Source: Sphingobium amiense (GTDB lineage Bacteria; Pseudomonadota; Alphaproteobacteria; Sphingomonadales; Sphingomonadaceae). From it: a DNA stretch of 64,000 bases. Shown here in pieces: positions 34,347 through 44,056 of this stretch. The notes under the pieces were generated by a model. It was not told the origin of the DNA. It searched no databases and saw only the letters and a program-made list of their open reading frames with translations. The DNA lies in contig NZ_AP018664.1 in assembly GCF_003967075.1 (NCBI RefSeq), positions 806,001 to 870,000 on the forward strand, read 5' to 3'. The position numbers and the translations under genes were made by a program. The first letter of the stretch is position 1, and each line of letters starts with the position of its first letter.

Positions 34347-35239
34347 CAGGCATCCAGTGAGCGGCCGACCGCCCTTACGAGGAAATAGGCGAGGATATTG
34401 GCGAAGAGCACGGCCACCAGACCGGCGGCGGACGCCGCGCCAATGTCATATTGGAACATGACCTGCGAATAGACGAGAAACGCGAGGTTGCTGCTTGCCC
34501 GTCCGCCGCCGGTCGTCACGAATATTTCGGCGAACACGCTCAGCAGGAATATCGTTTCCATCATCACGACGATGGCGATGGGCCGGGCCAGATAGGGAAG
34601 GACGAGATAACGGAAAATGGCAAAGGGCGACGCCCCGTCGAGTTCTGCTGCCTCGCGCTGCTCCCGGTCGAAGGATTGCAGGGACGTCAGCAGGATCAGG
34701 CAGGCGAATGGCAGCCACTGCCACGCGACGATCAGCGCGATGGAACTGAGCGGCGCGCGCGCGAACCAGTCGAAGGCTTGCAGGCCAAAGAGGGATGCGA
34801 TCCAGGCGAAAAATCCCGAAACGGGCGCCATCAGCAGATTTTTCCACAACAGCGCGGCAACCGGGGGCATAACGAAAAATGGCGAAACCACAAGAATGCG
34901 CAGCAACCCGCGCCCGACCACGACGCGCTCAAGCAACAGGGCGATGCCAAGGCCAAGACCGATGCTGATCGCCAGAACCTGAGCGATCAGCAGCAGGCTG
35001 TTGCCGAGCGCCGGAAGAAAAGCGGGGTCCGTCAGCAGCCTCGTATAGTTGGTAAGCCCGATGAAGACATGCTCCTTCGGTCCCAACAGCCTGTAGTCGA
35101 TGAGCGAAAACCGGACAGTGACGATGAATGGCAGGATCGACGTCACCAGCAGCATGATGAGCGCCGGTGCGACGAGCAGGCGGCCTGACAGCCGCAGGTG
35201 GGAGCGGCCGGGGCTGCCCGAAACGGTGGAGGCGGTCAT
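34346..35239 (-). CDS. Sugar/polyol ABC transporter permease (MalF type)
   Basis: A 297-residue inner-membrane permease with about six TM segments. Seen: LLVAPALIMLLVTSILPFIVTVRFSLIDYRLLG at the N-terminus and an EAA-type loop (QREAAELDGASPFAIFRYLVLPYLARPIA). It overlaps the binding-protein gene upstream by 4 bp and the second permease by 1 bp. Confidence 0.92.
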   Translation of the reverse strand: MTASTVSGSPGRSHLRLSGRLLVAPALIMLLVTSILPFIVTVRFSLIDYRLLGPKEHVFIGLTNYTRLLTDPAFLPALGNSLLLIAQVLAISIGLGLGIALLLERVVVGRGLLRILVVSPFFVMPPVAALLWKNLLMAPVSGFFAWIASLFGLQAFDWFARAPLSSIALIVAWQWLPFACLILLTSLQSFDREQREAAELDGASPFAIFRYLVLPYLARPIAIVVMMETIFLLSVFAEIFVTTGGGRASSNLAFLVYSQVMFQYDIGAASAAGLVAVLFANILAYFLVRAVGRSLDA

Positions 35240-36549
35240 TTATAATATCCTGCTGCGGCCATCTGGCGTTTCGCTGCCGCCTGAGCTTCCGCCAGCGCTT
35301 CGTCGGGCGAAATCTGGCCCGCCACCGCCGCGGAAAATTGTTGACCTACTTCCGTTCCGATGCCCGGAAATTCGGGAATCGCCGCATATTGAGCGCCGAC
35401 ATAGGGCACCGGCTTGACGGTGGGCGACGATGTGTCGACGGACTTGATCGCGTTGAGGGATATGTCCGCGAAGGGCGCCACCCGGCGATAATCCGGGTTG
35501 GTGTAGAGCGATTTGCGGGTGCCCGGCGGCACGGCAAGCCACCCCAGCCGATGAGCGACGAGATTGATATAGGGCGGGCCTGCCGCCCAGCGGATGAACT
35601 CCTTGGCGGCGGCGGTCTTGCGGGACGTGGCGGGGATTGCGAACGCCCATGTCCAAAGCCAGCCGGAGTGCCGCCCAAGCCCCTGATCCGGCGGCGGGGC
35701 GAAGCCCACCTTGGACGAAACGGTCGAGGTCTTGGGATCGCTCAGGAAGGGCGCGGCCACAGTGGCATCGAACCATATGCCGCATTTGCCCTGAGCGAAC
35801 AGCGCGATATTGTCGTTAAATCCGTTGGCTGCTGCGCCCGAGGGGCCGTATTTCCGCAGCGCATCGACATATGTCGTGACGGCGTTGCGCCATTCCGGGG
35901 TGTTGAACTGCGGCTGCCAGTGCTTGTCGAAAAGGCGGGCGCCGAAGGAATTGGCCATGGACACGATCAGCGCCATGTTTTCGCCCCAGCCGGCCTTGCC
36001 CCGCAGGCACAGGCCGTAAACGCCCTGCTCTGGCCGGTGGATTTTCGCTGCCGCCTGAATCAGGAATGTCCACGACGGAGTGGCCGGCATGGTGATGCCC
36101 GCCTTCTGAAACAGATCCTTGCGATACATGGTGATCGCGCTTTCCCCGTTGAAAGGGGCTGCATACAGCGCGCCATTATATGTCAGCGCCGACCGTATCG
36201 GTCCGATCAGGTCGTCCGCATTATATTCGCGGCCCAGATCGTTGAGAGGCGTCAGCCAGTTCCGTTTGGCCCAGACCGGAACCTCGTAGGGACCGATGGT
36301 GAAGACGTCATATTGTCCGCCGCGAATGGCCACATCCGTCGTGACGCGCTGGCGCAGGGTGCTTTCCGGCAGAATGACCCATTTCAGGCGAATGGAAGGA
36401 TGAGTGGCCTCGAAATCCTTCGAAAAACTCTTCAGGCGCGCCATGTCGCCATCGTTCACCATTGCGATGGTGAGGGTGGTTTTGTCGCCGCCGGTTCCGC
36501 ATGACGCCAGCGCCATGGATAGTAATGCCGGCCACCTCGCCCCCTTCAT
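35236..36549 (-). CDS. Extracellular sugar/polyol-binding lipoprotein
   Basis: A 437-residue family-1 solute-binding protein and first gene of the operon. Seen: a short lipoprotein signal with lipobox ALASC (Cys near residue 17), then TLTIAMVNDGDMARLKSFSKDFEATHPSIRLKWV, typical of the maltose/polyol-binding class. TSSKVGFAPPPDQGLGRHSGWLWTWAFAIPATS-like hinge strands follow. I use the ATG at 36549 with AGGA 8 nt upstream; an ATG at 36558 is also possible. Binding specificity is inferred from the neighbouring mannitol dehydrogenase and fructokinase. Confidence 0.9.
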   Translation of the reverse strand: MKGARWPALLSMALASCGTGGDKTTLTIAMVNDGDMARLKSFSKDFEATHPSIRLKWVILPESTLRQRVTTDVAIRGGQYDVFTIGPYEVPVWAKRNWLTPLNDLGREYNADDLIGPIRSALTYNGALYAAPFNGESAITMYRKDLFQKAGITMPATPSWTFLIQAAAKIHRPEQGVYGLCLRGKAGWGENMALIVSMANSFGARLFDKHWQPQFNTPEWRNAVTTYVDALRKYGPSGAAANGFNDNIALFAQGKCGIWFDATVAAPFLSDPKTSTVSSKVGFAPPPDQGLGRHSGWLWTWAFAIPATSRKTAAAKEFIRWAAGPPYINLVAHRLGWLAVPPGTRKSLYTNPDYRRVAPFADISLNAIKSVDTSSPTVKPVPYVGAQYAAIPEFPGIGTEVGQQFSAAVAGQISPDEALAEAQAAAKRQMAAAGYYK

Positions 36550-36925
36550 AGTAAACATCCTGCTCCATAGATTTCGGCGTGCGGCTCGCTACCTGTCCGG
36601 ACTCTGGAAAATAAACCTTTCATCATCCTGACAGAAGGGCTGACAGGCTATGGTCAGCTTCATTTGCGAATAAATATAGAGGCGCAGAATAGCGGCCTGT
36701 GCGCGTCATTGGGATGGGAACGATAAGGACCGGAGTTCTGAACTTATTATGGAATAAAGCTGCGCGGTTTAACGCGGTTCTGCACTAGGCGCCGCCGCGC
36801 GTTTGGAGAGGGTGCCTGCGGATACCCGTTCGGGAACTGTGCGTCAGCGGCATACCGGCAGGAGTGCCGTAAAGGATTTCCGGAGCGAGTGATTGCGATA
36901 TAAAGGGATCTGGGGGAAGAGGACG
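36550..36925. promoter_or_regulatory. Divergent promoter region between transporter and sensor operons
   Basis: About 370 bp with no gene. It separates the minus-strand transporter operon from the plus-strand regulator operon. Seen: two CTGACAG direct repeats (36628-36634, 36640-36646), the second starting an inverted pair GCTGAC/GTCAGC (36639-36644, 36653-36658), and a TATAAAG hexamer-like box at about 36899. These are candidate sites for the response regulator; not proven. Confidence 0.45.
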
Positions 36926-37591
36926 ATGCGCATCCTGCTCATAGAAGATAACTGCGATGTCGGCGAGGGAATCGTCGAAAGCGTCGAGAGGATGGGCCAC
37001 AGCATTGATTGGGCGCGGAGCGGCGACGTCGGCGACGAGTGGCTGGTTTCAAACAGTTATCAACTCGTCCTGCTCGACATCATGCTCCCCGGAATGGACG
37101 GTATGAAGCTGCTCCGGCGGCTGAGAGAAAGGCGCAGCGACGTGCCGGTGCTGATCCTGTCCGCGCGGGCCGGGACCGACGACCGGATCGACATGCTGGA
37201 TCTGGGCGCGGACGACTATCTGGTCAAACCCTTCGATTTCCGCGAGCTTCAGGCGCGCGTCAGATCGCTTCTCCGCCGTCATACAGGCGAACGGTCCAAT
37301 AATCTCCGATGTGGCCGGCTGGTCTATGACCGCGTTGCCCGGCTGGCGAAAGTCGATGACCGGATTCTCGCCCTGTCCCGCCGGGAGCTGTCGCTCCTTG
37401 AAATATTTCTCGCGCGGAAGACCCAGGTTTTCAGCAAGGCGCAATTGCTGGATCAGCTATTCGGATATAATTCGGAACCGACCGAGAATAATATCGAGGT
37501 ATTGATCGCCCGCCTGCGCCGCAAACTGGCGGGGACCGATGTGGAGATCACGACCCAGCGGGGCGTCGGCTATCGCATAGTCGAATCGTGA
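36926..37591 (+). CDS. OmpR-family response regulator
   Basis: A 221-residue regulator. Seen: a receiver domain with acidic pocket (LLIEDN), phosphoacceptor Asp51 in VLLDIMLPGMDG, Lys in YLVKPFDF, and a C-terminal winged helix (ILALSRRELSLLEIFLARKTQVFSKAQLLDQLF ... VLIARLRRKL ... TQRGVGYRIV). Its place divergent to the transporter suggests it controls that operon. AGAGGA precedes the ATG at 36926; a longer in-frame start at 36893 would add 11 residues. It overlaps the kinase gene by 4 bp (GTGA). Confidence 0.93.
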   Translation: MRILLIEDNCDVGEGIVESVERMGHSIDWARSGDVGDEWLVSNSYQLVLLDIMLPGMDGMKLLRRLRERRSDVPVLILSARAGTDDRIDMLDLGADDYLVKPFDFRELQARVRSLLRRHTGERSNNLRCGRLVYDRVARLAKVDDRILALSRRELSLLEIFLARKTQVFSKAQLLDQLFGYNSEPTENNIEVLIARLRRKLAGTDVEITTQRGVGYRIVES

Positions 37592-39000
37592 CGGCGGCGG
37601 GTTCATTCACGACCCTGATGCCGGATTCCATATTCGGGCGATTGCGTCTGCTGCTGGTGGCGGTTTTCTCCGTCGGCGCCTTCATCGCCACGATGGCGGC
37701 CTGGACATTTTCGGCGGCGGCGGCGGCGGACGCCTATGACAGGCTGCTGTTGAGCGCCGCCACCCAGCTGAGCGATGCAATCGGCGTGGAGCAGGGGCGG
37801 ATAACCGCGCTGCCGCCCGATTCCGTCTTCGAAACGCTGTCCCAATCCACCGGCGACCGCTTCTTTTTCGCCGTGCGCGCACCCGATGGCCGCGTGCTCG
37901 ATGGCTACCCCGACCTCAAGGTGGCGAGTTCGGCTCCTGGCAACGAGGCGGCGGTGTTCAATACCCGGAATTTCGCCGGCGCATCCATGCGCACGGTCAC
38001 GATACATCGCCTCATCGCTTCCCCGTCGGGCAACGGGTGGTGCAGTGTCGTCGTGGCGCAGACGCTCGACGCACGGCACCGTCTGGTCGTGCGCCTGATG
38101 CTGAAGATCGGTGCGACGATATTGTTCGTCGGCACTCTGGGTTTCATAGCGTCGCTTTATGCGATCGGACGGGCGCTGGTGCCGTTCGACCGCATCGGTG
38201 ACGCGCTGGCCGAGCGGCGCCCGCAGGATACAGCGCCGCTCGTCATCGAAAGTCCCCGCGAGATACAGGCGCTGGTGGGCGCGATCAACGAGGCGTTGCG
38301 GCGGCTGCATGACAGGATGAACAAGTTGCAGCGCTTCGCGGGCATCGCGGCTCATCAGATCCGCACGCCGCTGTCCGCGCTCGGCGCGCAGACCGAACTT
38401 CTCCTGACCGACAGGACGTCAGCCGCGCGCGCGAAGAGAGTCGAAAGGCTCAGAAAGCATATCGCTACCCTGAGCCGCCTCACCAATCAACTGCTCGGTC
38501 ACGCGATGGTCAGTTACCGTAGCGAGAGGGTGCCGCACGAGAAGGTGGAACTCGTATCCCTCATTCATCAGGTTTTGCGGGATGCGGTGCCGGAATCCCT
38601 CGACCGCGACATCTCCATTGATTTCGCGCCAATCGAGAAGGAACTCTATGTCGAAGGGGACGCCATCAGCCTGCGTGAGGCTTTGGTGAACCTTGTCAGC
38701 AATGCGGTTCTCCATGGGGCGGCATCCCTGCTGAGCGTGCGGCTGACGGCGGAAGAAAAACATGCGGCTATAGCCGTTCTGGATGACGGTCCCGGTATTC
38801 CCGCACAATTGTGGCCGAGCGTCGTCCAGCCATTTCATGCGGTGCGGGAGGAGGGCGAGGGGGTCGGTCTCGGGCTTGCAATCGTCGCCGATATCGCGCG
38901 TGCGCATGGCGGAGAACTCATGTTCGGCCGCGACGAGAAGGGGCTTTTTTCGATCGGTTTCACCGTTCCGCTCCTGCCGGATGAGGGGGAGGCGGCGTGA
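37588..39000 (+). CDS. Sensor histidine kinase (TctE-like)
   Basis: A 470-residue membrane sensor. Seen: two TM segments (about residues 16-38 and 170-195) bordering a periplasmic TctE-type domain of about 130 residues (DAYDRLLLSAATQLSDAI), a HAMP-like linker, phosphoacceptor His256 in GIAAHQIRTPLSAL, N-box VNLVSNAVLHG, and G-boxes DDGPGIP and GVGLGLAIV. The N-terminus is GTG, overlapping the regulator stop. It overlaps the next gene, a periplasmic binding protein, by 4 bp, implying a three-protein sensor. Confidence 0.92.
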   Translation: MTAAGSFTTLMPDSIFGRLRLLLVAVFSVGAFIATMAAWTFSAAAAADAYDRLLLSAATQLSDAIGVEQGRITALPPDSVFETLSQSTGDRFFFAVRAPDGRVLDGYPDLKVASSAPGNEAAVFNTRNFAGASMRTVTIHRLIASPSGNGWCSVVVAQTLDARHRLVVRLMLKIGATILFVGTLGFIASLYAIGRALVPFDRIGDALAERRPQDTAPLVIESPREIQALVGAINEALRRLHDRMNKLQRFAGIAAHQIRTPLSALGAQTELLLTDRTSAARAKRVERLRKHIATLSRLTNQLLGHAMVSYRSERVPHEKVELVSLIHQVLRDAVPESLDRDISIDFAPIEKELYVEGDAISLREALVNLVSNAVLHGAASLLSVRLTAEEKHAAIAVLDDGPGIPAQLWPSVVQPFHAVREEGEGVGLGLAIVADIARAHGGELMFGRDEKGLFSIGFTVPLLPDEGEAA

Positions 39001-40100
39001 AAGGCCTGTTCGCCCTAAGTGCGGTTCTCGTCACGCTTTTCGTCGCGAGCGTCGTGATTGTCGCACGCGACAACGCGCCCCAGACGCGCTATTTTACGCC
39101 GCCTGACGATGTCTATGTGACCTATTTTTCGGCGCCGAAGGAGGCGGGCATGCCGCTCGTCATATCGGCGACAGTCGATGCCGGGTTCATGCGGCCGTTT
39201 CTTCTTGCCTTTCAGCGCCACAATCCTGCGGTTTCCATCGTCTACATCCAGTCGCGCAGCGGAAAATTCCTGAAACAGGCTCTGGATAGCTGCCATCTCA
39301 ATCAGATGGCCGCTGATATCTATCTGTCAGCATCCACCGACCAGTTGATGCGGCTCGCAAATGAGAATTGCGCGCAATCTCTGCCCGCCGCCATCGGCGC
39401 CTCCGCGCCCGGACAGGCGCAATGGCGCAACGAGGTGGTGGCGTTTGCCGTGGAGCCGGCCGCCTTCGTCTTTTCCAAATCGACCGCCAACGCATCGGGT
39501 AGGGTTCCCACAAGTCACATCGCGCTGCTCGACTGGCTGAGGAAACTGCCGCCCGGTAGCGACCGCATCGGCACATATGACATCGTCGAATCGGCCGACG
39601 GCTATAATTTCGCCGCGTCGGATTCGCGTCAGGCGGCCCTGTACGGGCGCGTGCTGGAAGGGCTGGGCCGATCGGACATCCGGCTCTATTGCTGTTCCAA
39701 CGTCATGGTGGACGCTGTGGCGCGGGGCGAAATTCGCTTCGCATATAATGTGCAGCTTTCTTACGCCTATGCGGCGCAACGCGCGGGCAGCCGCATAGAG
39801 GTTGTGGTTCCGCGGGATTATCAGGCGCTTCAGACATTGTCGTTCATGGTTCCGGTCGGCGCGCGCACGCCGGGAACGGCGACCAAGCTGGCGGCATTTC
39901 TGGTGTCAGACGAGGCTCGCGCTCTGGCTCGCGACGGCCTCGTGCAACCGGGCCAGTCGCGCGCGATAGCGATGGCGCATGCAAACGCCCTGCTCGACAA
40001 GGCGTGGGTGACGCCGCTTTTGCTGAGCCTTCAGGATCACGCCAGACGCAATCGACTTATCTCCGAATGGCGTCAGGCTATTGTCAGTCCCGCGCAATAA
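38997..40100 (+). CDS. Periplasmic binding protein coupled to the two-component system
   Basis: A 367-residue protein with an N-terminal hydrophobic signal or anchor (LFALSAVLVTLFVASVVIVA) and a type 2 periplasmic-binding fold (VISATVDAGFMRPFLLAFQRHNPAVSIVYIQSRSG, ...DIYLSASTDQLMRLANEN, ...DGLVQPGQSRAIAM). It starts with a GTG overlapping the kinase stop. No permease or ATPase genes follow, so transport is less likely than ligand presentation to the kinase. Three-component sensors of this kind with TctE-like kinases are known. Ligand inferred to be the polyol or sugar. Confidence 0.78.
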   Translation: MKGLFALSAVLVTLFVASVVIVARDNAPQTRYFTPPDDVYVTYFSAPKEAGMPLVISATVDAGFMRPFLLAFQRHNPAVSIVYIQSRSGKFLKQALDSCHLNQMAADIYLSASTDQLMRLANENCAQSLPAAIGASAPGQAQWRNEVVAFAVEPAAFVFSKSTANASGRVPTSHIALLDWLRKLPPGSDRIGTYDIVESADGYNFAASDSRQAALYGRVLEGLGRSDIRLYCCSNVMVDAVARGEIRFAYNVQLSYAYAAQRAGSRIEVVVPRDYQALQTLSFMVPVGARTPGTATKLAAFLVSDEARALARDGLVQPGQSRAIAMAHANALLDKAWVTPLLLSLQDHARRNRLISEWRQAIVSPAQ

Positions 40101-40203
40101 TCGTTGACCACGCCGGAGGGGAGGGCAGCGAGAATGTTCGTCGCCGCGAACCTGGGCATGTGTGATCTTGTGGTCATCGCAAGGTCGGCAACTAGGAATC
40201 TGC

Positions 40204-41685
40204 ATGCGCCCGGTTACGCTGTCCCGCGCCGATTTTCCGCCCCTGCCCGTGGGTTTCGCGGCTCCGTCTTTTGACTGTCGCCGGGTTTCTCATGGCATCG
40301 TGCACATCGGTCTGGGTGGCTTTCACCGTGCCCATATGGCCCGCTACACGCACGATCTGATGGGCGTCGATGATGCGGCGCTGCAATGTGGTATCAAGGG
40401 CGCGGGCCTGCGTGCTTCCGACAGGGTTCTGCTGGATGCGCTGGCAGGACAGGATGGGCTATACACTCTCGTCGAGCGCGAGGGCGCGCGAGAAAATCGC
40501 GTCGTGATCGGTTCGATCGTCGAGGTGATTGACGCTTCGGAATCGACTGCAGAATTGCTTGCGGCGATTGACGCGCCAGAAACCCGGATCGTCAGCCTGA
40601 CGGTGACGGAGAATGGCTATCATCTCGATCCCGCTACCAAAGCCCTGAATTTCGAAAGCCCCGCCGTCCGCGCCGACCTTGTTGATTCCGGGCACCCGCG
40701 GACTGCGCCTGCGATATTGGTTGAGGCGTATCGGCGGCGGCGGCGGCTGGGGCTGCCCGCGTTCACGACGCTTTGCTGCGACAACATCCAGCATAATGGC
40801 GACGTTCTGAAATCTCTGGTGCTCGCATTCGCCAATCGCGTGGACCCCGATCTGGCCCGATGGATCGAGGATCATGCCAGCTTTCCCAATTCCATGGTGG
40901 ATCGGATCACGCCGGTTCCGACCCAGGATGAAATCGCCGCCTTCTGCGCCGAGACGGGGCTGAACGATCGGGCGGTGCTTCATGCCGAGATATTCCGCCA
41001 ATGGGTTGTCGAGGATGACTTTGTTGCGGGGCGTCCGGCTTGGGAGAAGGTCGGCGTCCAGTTCGTCGATGACGTCACGCCCTATGAGCTGATGAAGCTG
41101 AGGCTGTTGAACACCAGCCACCTCGCCATCGCGGCCATCGGTCAATTATGTGGGTATGAACTGATCGGCGATGCTGTCGGCGATCCGCTGATCCGCCGCT
41201 ACATGGTGGCGCTCATGGACCGTGAGACCGGACCGACCCTGATGCCGGTGCCGGGCGTGGACCTTCCGCTCTACAAGCGCACGGTCATCGACCGGTTTTC
41301 CAATCCGGCCATCAGGGACACGACGCAGCGCGTTAATACCGATGCGCCGGTCAATTATCTGCTGGAGCCGATCCGGGATCTCCTCAGCCTCGGTCGGCCG
41401 ATCGACCTGCTGGCGCTCGGTCTGGCTGCTTGGTGCCGGCGCGTGGCCGGGCATGACGAGAGCGGCGCGCCCATCAAGGTCATGCATCCTCTGGCCGGTC
41501 TGCTGGCGTGCAAGGCGCAGGAAGGGAGGGGCGACCCAGCTCCCATCCTGTCGGTCGATGCTCTCTTCGGTACTTTGGGAAAACACCCGCAGCTGGTGAC
41601 GGCGGTCGGCGAGTGGCTGGAGCAGATTTACGAACGGGGCATGCATGCGACCATTGAGGACGCCGCCGGACGGGGAGTGTTTTGA
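40204..41685 (+). CDS. Mannitol 2-dehydrogenase-family polyol dehydrogenase
   Basis: A 493-residue NAD-dependent long-chain polyol dehydrogenase, the normal length of the family (MtlK, fructuronate reductase, tagaturonate reductase). Seen: HGIVHIGLGGFHRAHMARYTHDLM, TENGYHLDP, CDNIQHNGDVLK, and the active-site helix ELMKLRLLNTSHLAIAAIG with its Lys. It likely oxidises mannitol or a similar polyol to a ketose (fructose) for the ROK kinase. The ATG at 40204 follows AGGAATC. It is 103 bp after the binding-protein gene. Confidence 0.88.
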   Translation: MRPVTLSRADFPPLPVGFAAPSFDCRRVSHGIVHIGLGGFHRAHMARYTHDLMGVDDAALQCGIKGAGLRASDRVLLDALAGQDGLYTLVEREGARENRVVIGSIVEVIDASESTAELLAAIDAPETRIVSLTVTENGYHLDPATKALNFESPAVRADLVDSGHPRTAPAILVEAYRRRRRLGLPAFTTLCCDNIQHNGDVLKSLVLAFANRVDPDLARWIEDHASFPNSMVDRITPVPTQDEIAAFCAETGLNDRAVLHAEIFRQWVVEDDFVAGRPAWEKVGVQFVDDVTPYELMKLRLLNTSHLAIAAIGQLCGYELIGDAVGDPLIRRYMVALMDRETGPTLMPVPGVDLPLYKRTVIDRFSNPAIRDTTQRVNTDAPVNYLLEPIRDLLSLGRPIDLLALGLAAWCRRVAGHDESGAPIKVMHPLAGLLACKAQEGRGDPAPILSVDALFGTLGKHPQLVTAVGEWLEQIYERGMHATIEDAAGRGVF

Positions 41686-41726
41686 ACACGGGAGATCGGT
41701 GGCGCCTGCTCGTCGTCAAATAATAA

Positions 41727-41743
41727 CAATTTGAATTAAATTG
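41727..41743. promoter_or_regulatory. AT-rich dyad upstream of TonB receptor gene
   Basis: CAATTT, GAATT, AAATTG: a perfect 6-bp inverted repeat with 5-bp centre in an AT-rich patch between the dehydrogenase gene and the TonB receptor gene. Candidate operator or promoter element; no other support. Confidence 0.35.
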
Positions 41744-41768
41744 ATTTTTAGTCGGAAGGGGAAGGAAG

Positions 41769-44024
41769 ATGTTGAATATCAGGGGTAGTTCATCGTCAGG
41801 AGCGACTGAGGAATATTTGCTGGATCGTTCCGGATTTGCATTCAAAAGCCTCGCGCTGGCCTGCGTCAGCGTTGCGGCTCTTTGCGCTTCGCCCGCATTG
41901 GCGGCGGACGCTTCCACGCCTGCGGTCGAAGGGACGGCGGAGATCGTCGTTACCGCCCAGAAGCGCGAGGAAAAGCTCAGGGACATTCCGCTGAGCATCT
42001 CCGCCGTGTCGGGCGAATATCTCGAGAAGCGCGGGATCAAGGATATTGTGGAACTAGCGAACGCCGTTCCGTCTCTCAGCGTCTATCCGGTAAGTCCGGG
42101 TCAGAACCTGCTGTCCATCCGCGGGATCAGCACCTTCCGTGGCGACAGTGCGCTGGTCGGCACCTATCTTGACGAAGCTCCCCTTTCGGGCGGCATTCGT
42201 ATCGGCGATGGCGCCGGTCTTGCCGTTCAGGCACTCGATCTGGCCCGCGTCGAAGTCCTCAAGGGTCCGCAGGGCACTCTGTTCGGCGAAGGGTCGATCG
42301 GCGGCGTGGTTCGTTATATCACGGCAAACCCGGAATTGAGCGCCTTCAGCGGTAACATCAAGGGCACCTATTTCGCCACCCGCCACGGCGCGGAAAGCGG
42401 CGAAGTCTCCGGTATGCTGAATATCCCGATCGTGAGCGATGTCCTGGGTGTCCGGGCGGCGGCGACCTATCAGAAGCACGGCGGCTGGATCGACAACATC
42501 AGCACGGGCGTCGACAACTACAACAGCGATGAACTGGGTGAGGCACGGATCAAGATCTTGTATAAGCCATCGGATAAGTTCACGCTTACCGGCCTGGTCA
42601 ACATCCACAGGCTGAACTATGACGGGCAAAATCTTCTGTCCGTTCAGCCATATGACAAGAGCCTGTTTCAGCAGTCGGTATTCCCCGATTATCCGACCGA
42701 CGGGTATAACGATTTCGAACTGTATAACCTGACGGCGAGTTACGACTTCGGCTTTGCGAGCCTGATGAGCTCAACGTCATATTTCAACCTGCGCGTGTTC
42801 AACTCGTTCGGCTGGATTTCCCAGATCATTCCCGGCAAGGGCGATCCGACCGTCGCCGGCGGTGGCTGGGAAGTTCTGATCCCGCCAAACCCCGGCAAGC
42901 AGACCAGCTTCTCGCAGGAGTTCCGGTTGACGTCGAACGGCAACGGACCGTTCAAATGGGTGATCGGCGTCAACTACAAAGACACGAGGACCAAATATCA
43001 TTCGAACAATCCGATCGCGACCTATTTCAAGATTTCGGACGACCCTTCGGTCCCCCTCGTAACCGAAAATTATGGCGGTTATCACGCCAGCATTCCGTCG
43101 AAGGCCAAGGCTGTATTCGGCGATGCATCCTACGAGTTCTTCGACAAGCTGGAGATCGGCGGCGGCCTGCGTTACTTCACCGAGGACCGCAGCCGGCTGG
43201 ATGTCGATCGCTTCGGAGCAGTAACGGGCGACGTAAAGGGCACGTTCAAAAAGACGACCTACCGGGCGTTTGCGAAATATAAGCTGACCAAGGAAATCAA
43301 CCTTTACGCCAACACGGCAACGGGCTTCCGCAGTGGCGGTTTCAACATCCCGGCCTCGATTGCCTTCGGCGCGCCGCCCACCTATGCCCCGGAAAGCGCA
43401 CGCTTCTATGAAGCGGGTCTCAAATCCTCGTTCCTGAATGGCAGGGTTACGTTCGACCTCGCCTATTATACCGGCAAATATATCGGCAATGTGCAATCGG
43501 TCTTCCGGTTTGACAACGCCGGCCATGGTTATGGCTATTATGCGAACGCCGGGGACGCGAACATCAAGGGTGTCGAATGGGCGCTCAATGTCGTTCCTGT
43601 CCGCGATCTGCGGTTGGGCTTCAGCGGAAACGTCCCCCGGACCAAGTTCACGAAGACGTCTCCCAGTTCTCCGTTGTTGCCCGGCGATCCGATCGACTTC
43701 GTGCCCAAATATGAGCTGATGGCGAACGCCGAATATGACTTCAAATGGGCGCCCGACGTCGATGGCTTCTTCAGCATCAACGGAACCTGGAAGGGCCGTC
43801 AGCAGAACACCAACCGCGACAGCGGCGTAGGCTATGTCATCAACATCGGTCCGAAGCACACCTGGATCGACGCCAGCCTAGGGGCGGAGTTCAACGGATA
43901 TCGCATTTCGATATTCGGCAAAAACCTCGCCGACGAACTCGGGATTCTGGCGCCTCAGTTCTCGGGCATCCGTCCTCAGGCCCGCCCGCGGCAGATCGGC
44001 TTTTCCGTAGAGAAGAGCTTCTAG
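41769..44024 (+). CDS. TonB-dependent outer-membrane receptor
   Basis: A 751-residue outer-membrane receptor. Seen: a long N-terminal extension with a signal segment (LALACVSVAALCASPALAA), the EIVVTAQKREEKLRDIPLSI plug start typical of sphingomonad receptors, plug region LARVEVLKGPQGTLFGEGSIGG, and a C-terminal beta-barrel ending in Phe (SVEKSF). AGGGGAAGGAAG precedes the ATG. It heads a run with a hydrolase, an MFS transporter and a D-aminoacylase, so it probably imports their substrate. Confidence 0.93.
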   Translation: MLNIRGSSSSGATEEYLLDRSGFAFKSLALACVSVAALCASPALAADASTPAVEGTAEIVVTAQKREEKLRDIPLSISAVSGEYLEKRGIKDIVELANAVPSLSVYPVSPGQNLLSIRGISTFRGDSALVGTYLDEAPLSGGIRIGDGAGLAVQALDLARVEVLKGPQGTLFGEGSIGGVVRYITANPELSAFSGNIKGTYFATRHGAESGEVSGMLNIPIVSDVLGVRAAATYQKHGGWIDNISTGVDNYNSDELGEARIKILYKPSDKFTLTGLVNIHRLNYDGQNLLSVQPYDKSLFQQSVFPDYPTDGYNDFELYNLTASYDFGFASLMSSTSYFNLRVFNSFGWISQIIPGKGDPTVAGGGWEVLIPPNPGKQTSFSQEFRLTSNGNGPFKWVIGVNYKDTRTKYHSNNPIATYFKISDDPSVPLVTENYGGYHASIPSKAKAVFGDASYEFFDKLEIGGGLRYFTEDRSRLDVDRFGAVTGDVKGTFKKTTYRAFAKYKLTKEINLYANTATGFRSGGFNIPASIAFGAPPTYAPESARFYEAGLKSSFLNGRVTFDLAYYTGKYIGNVQSVFRFDNAGHGYGYYANAGDANIKGVEWALNVVPVRDLRLGFSGNVPRTKFTKTSPSSPLLPGDPIDFVPKYELMANAEYDFKWAPDVDGFFSINGTWKGRQQNTNRDSGVGYVINIGPKHTWIDASLGAEFNGYRISIFGKNLADELGILAPQFSGIRPQARPRQIGFSVEKSF

Positions 44025-44056
44025 GCAAAAGCGAAAAGATGAAGGGAGGAGGTAAA

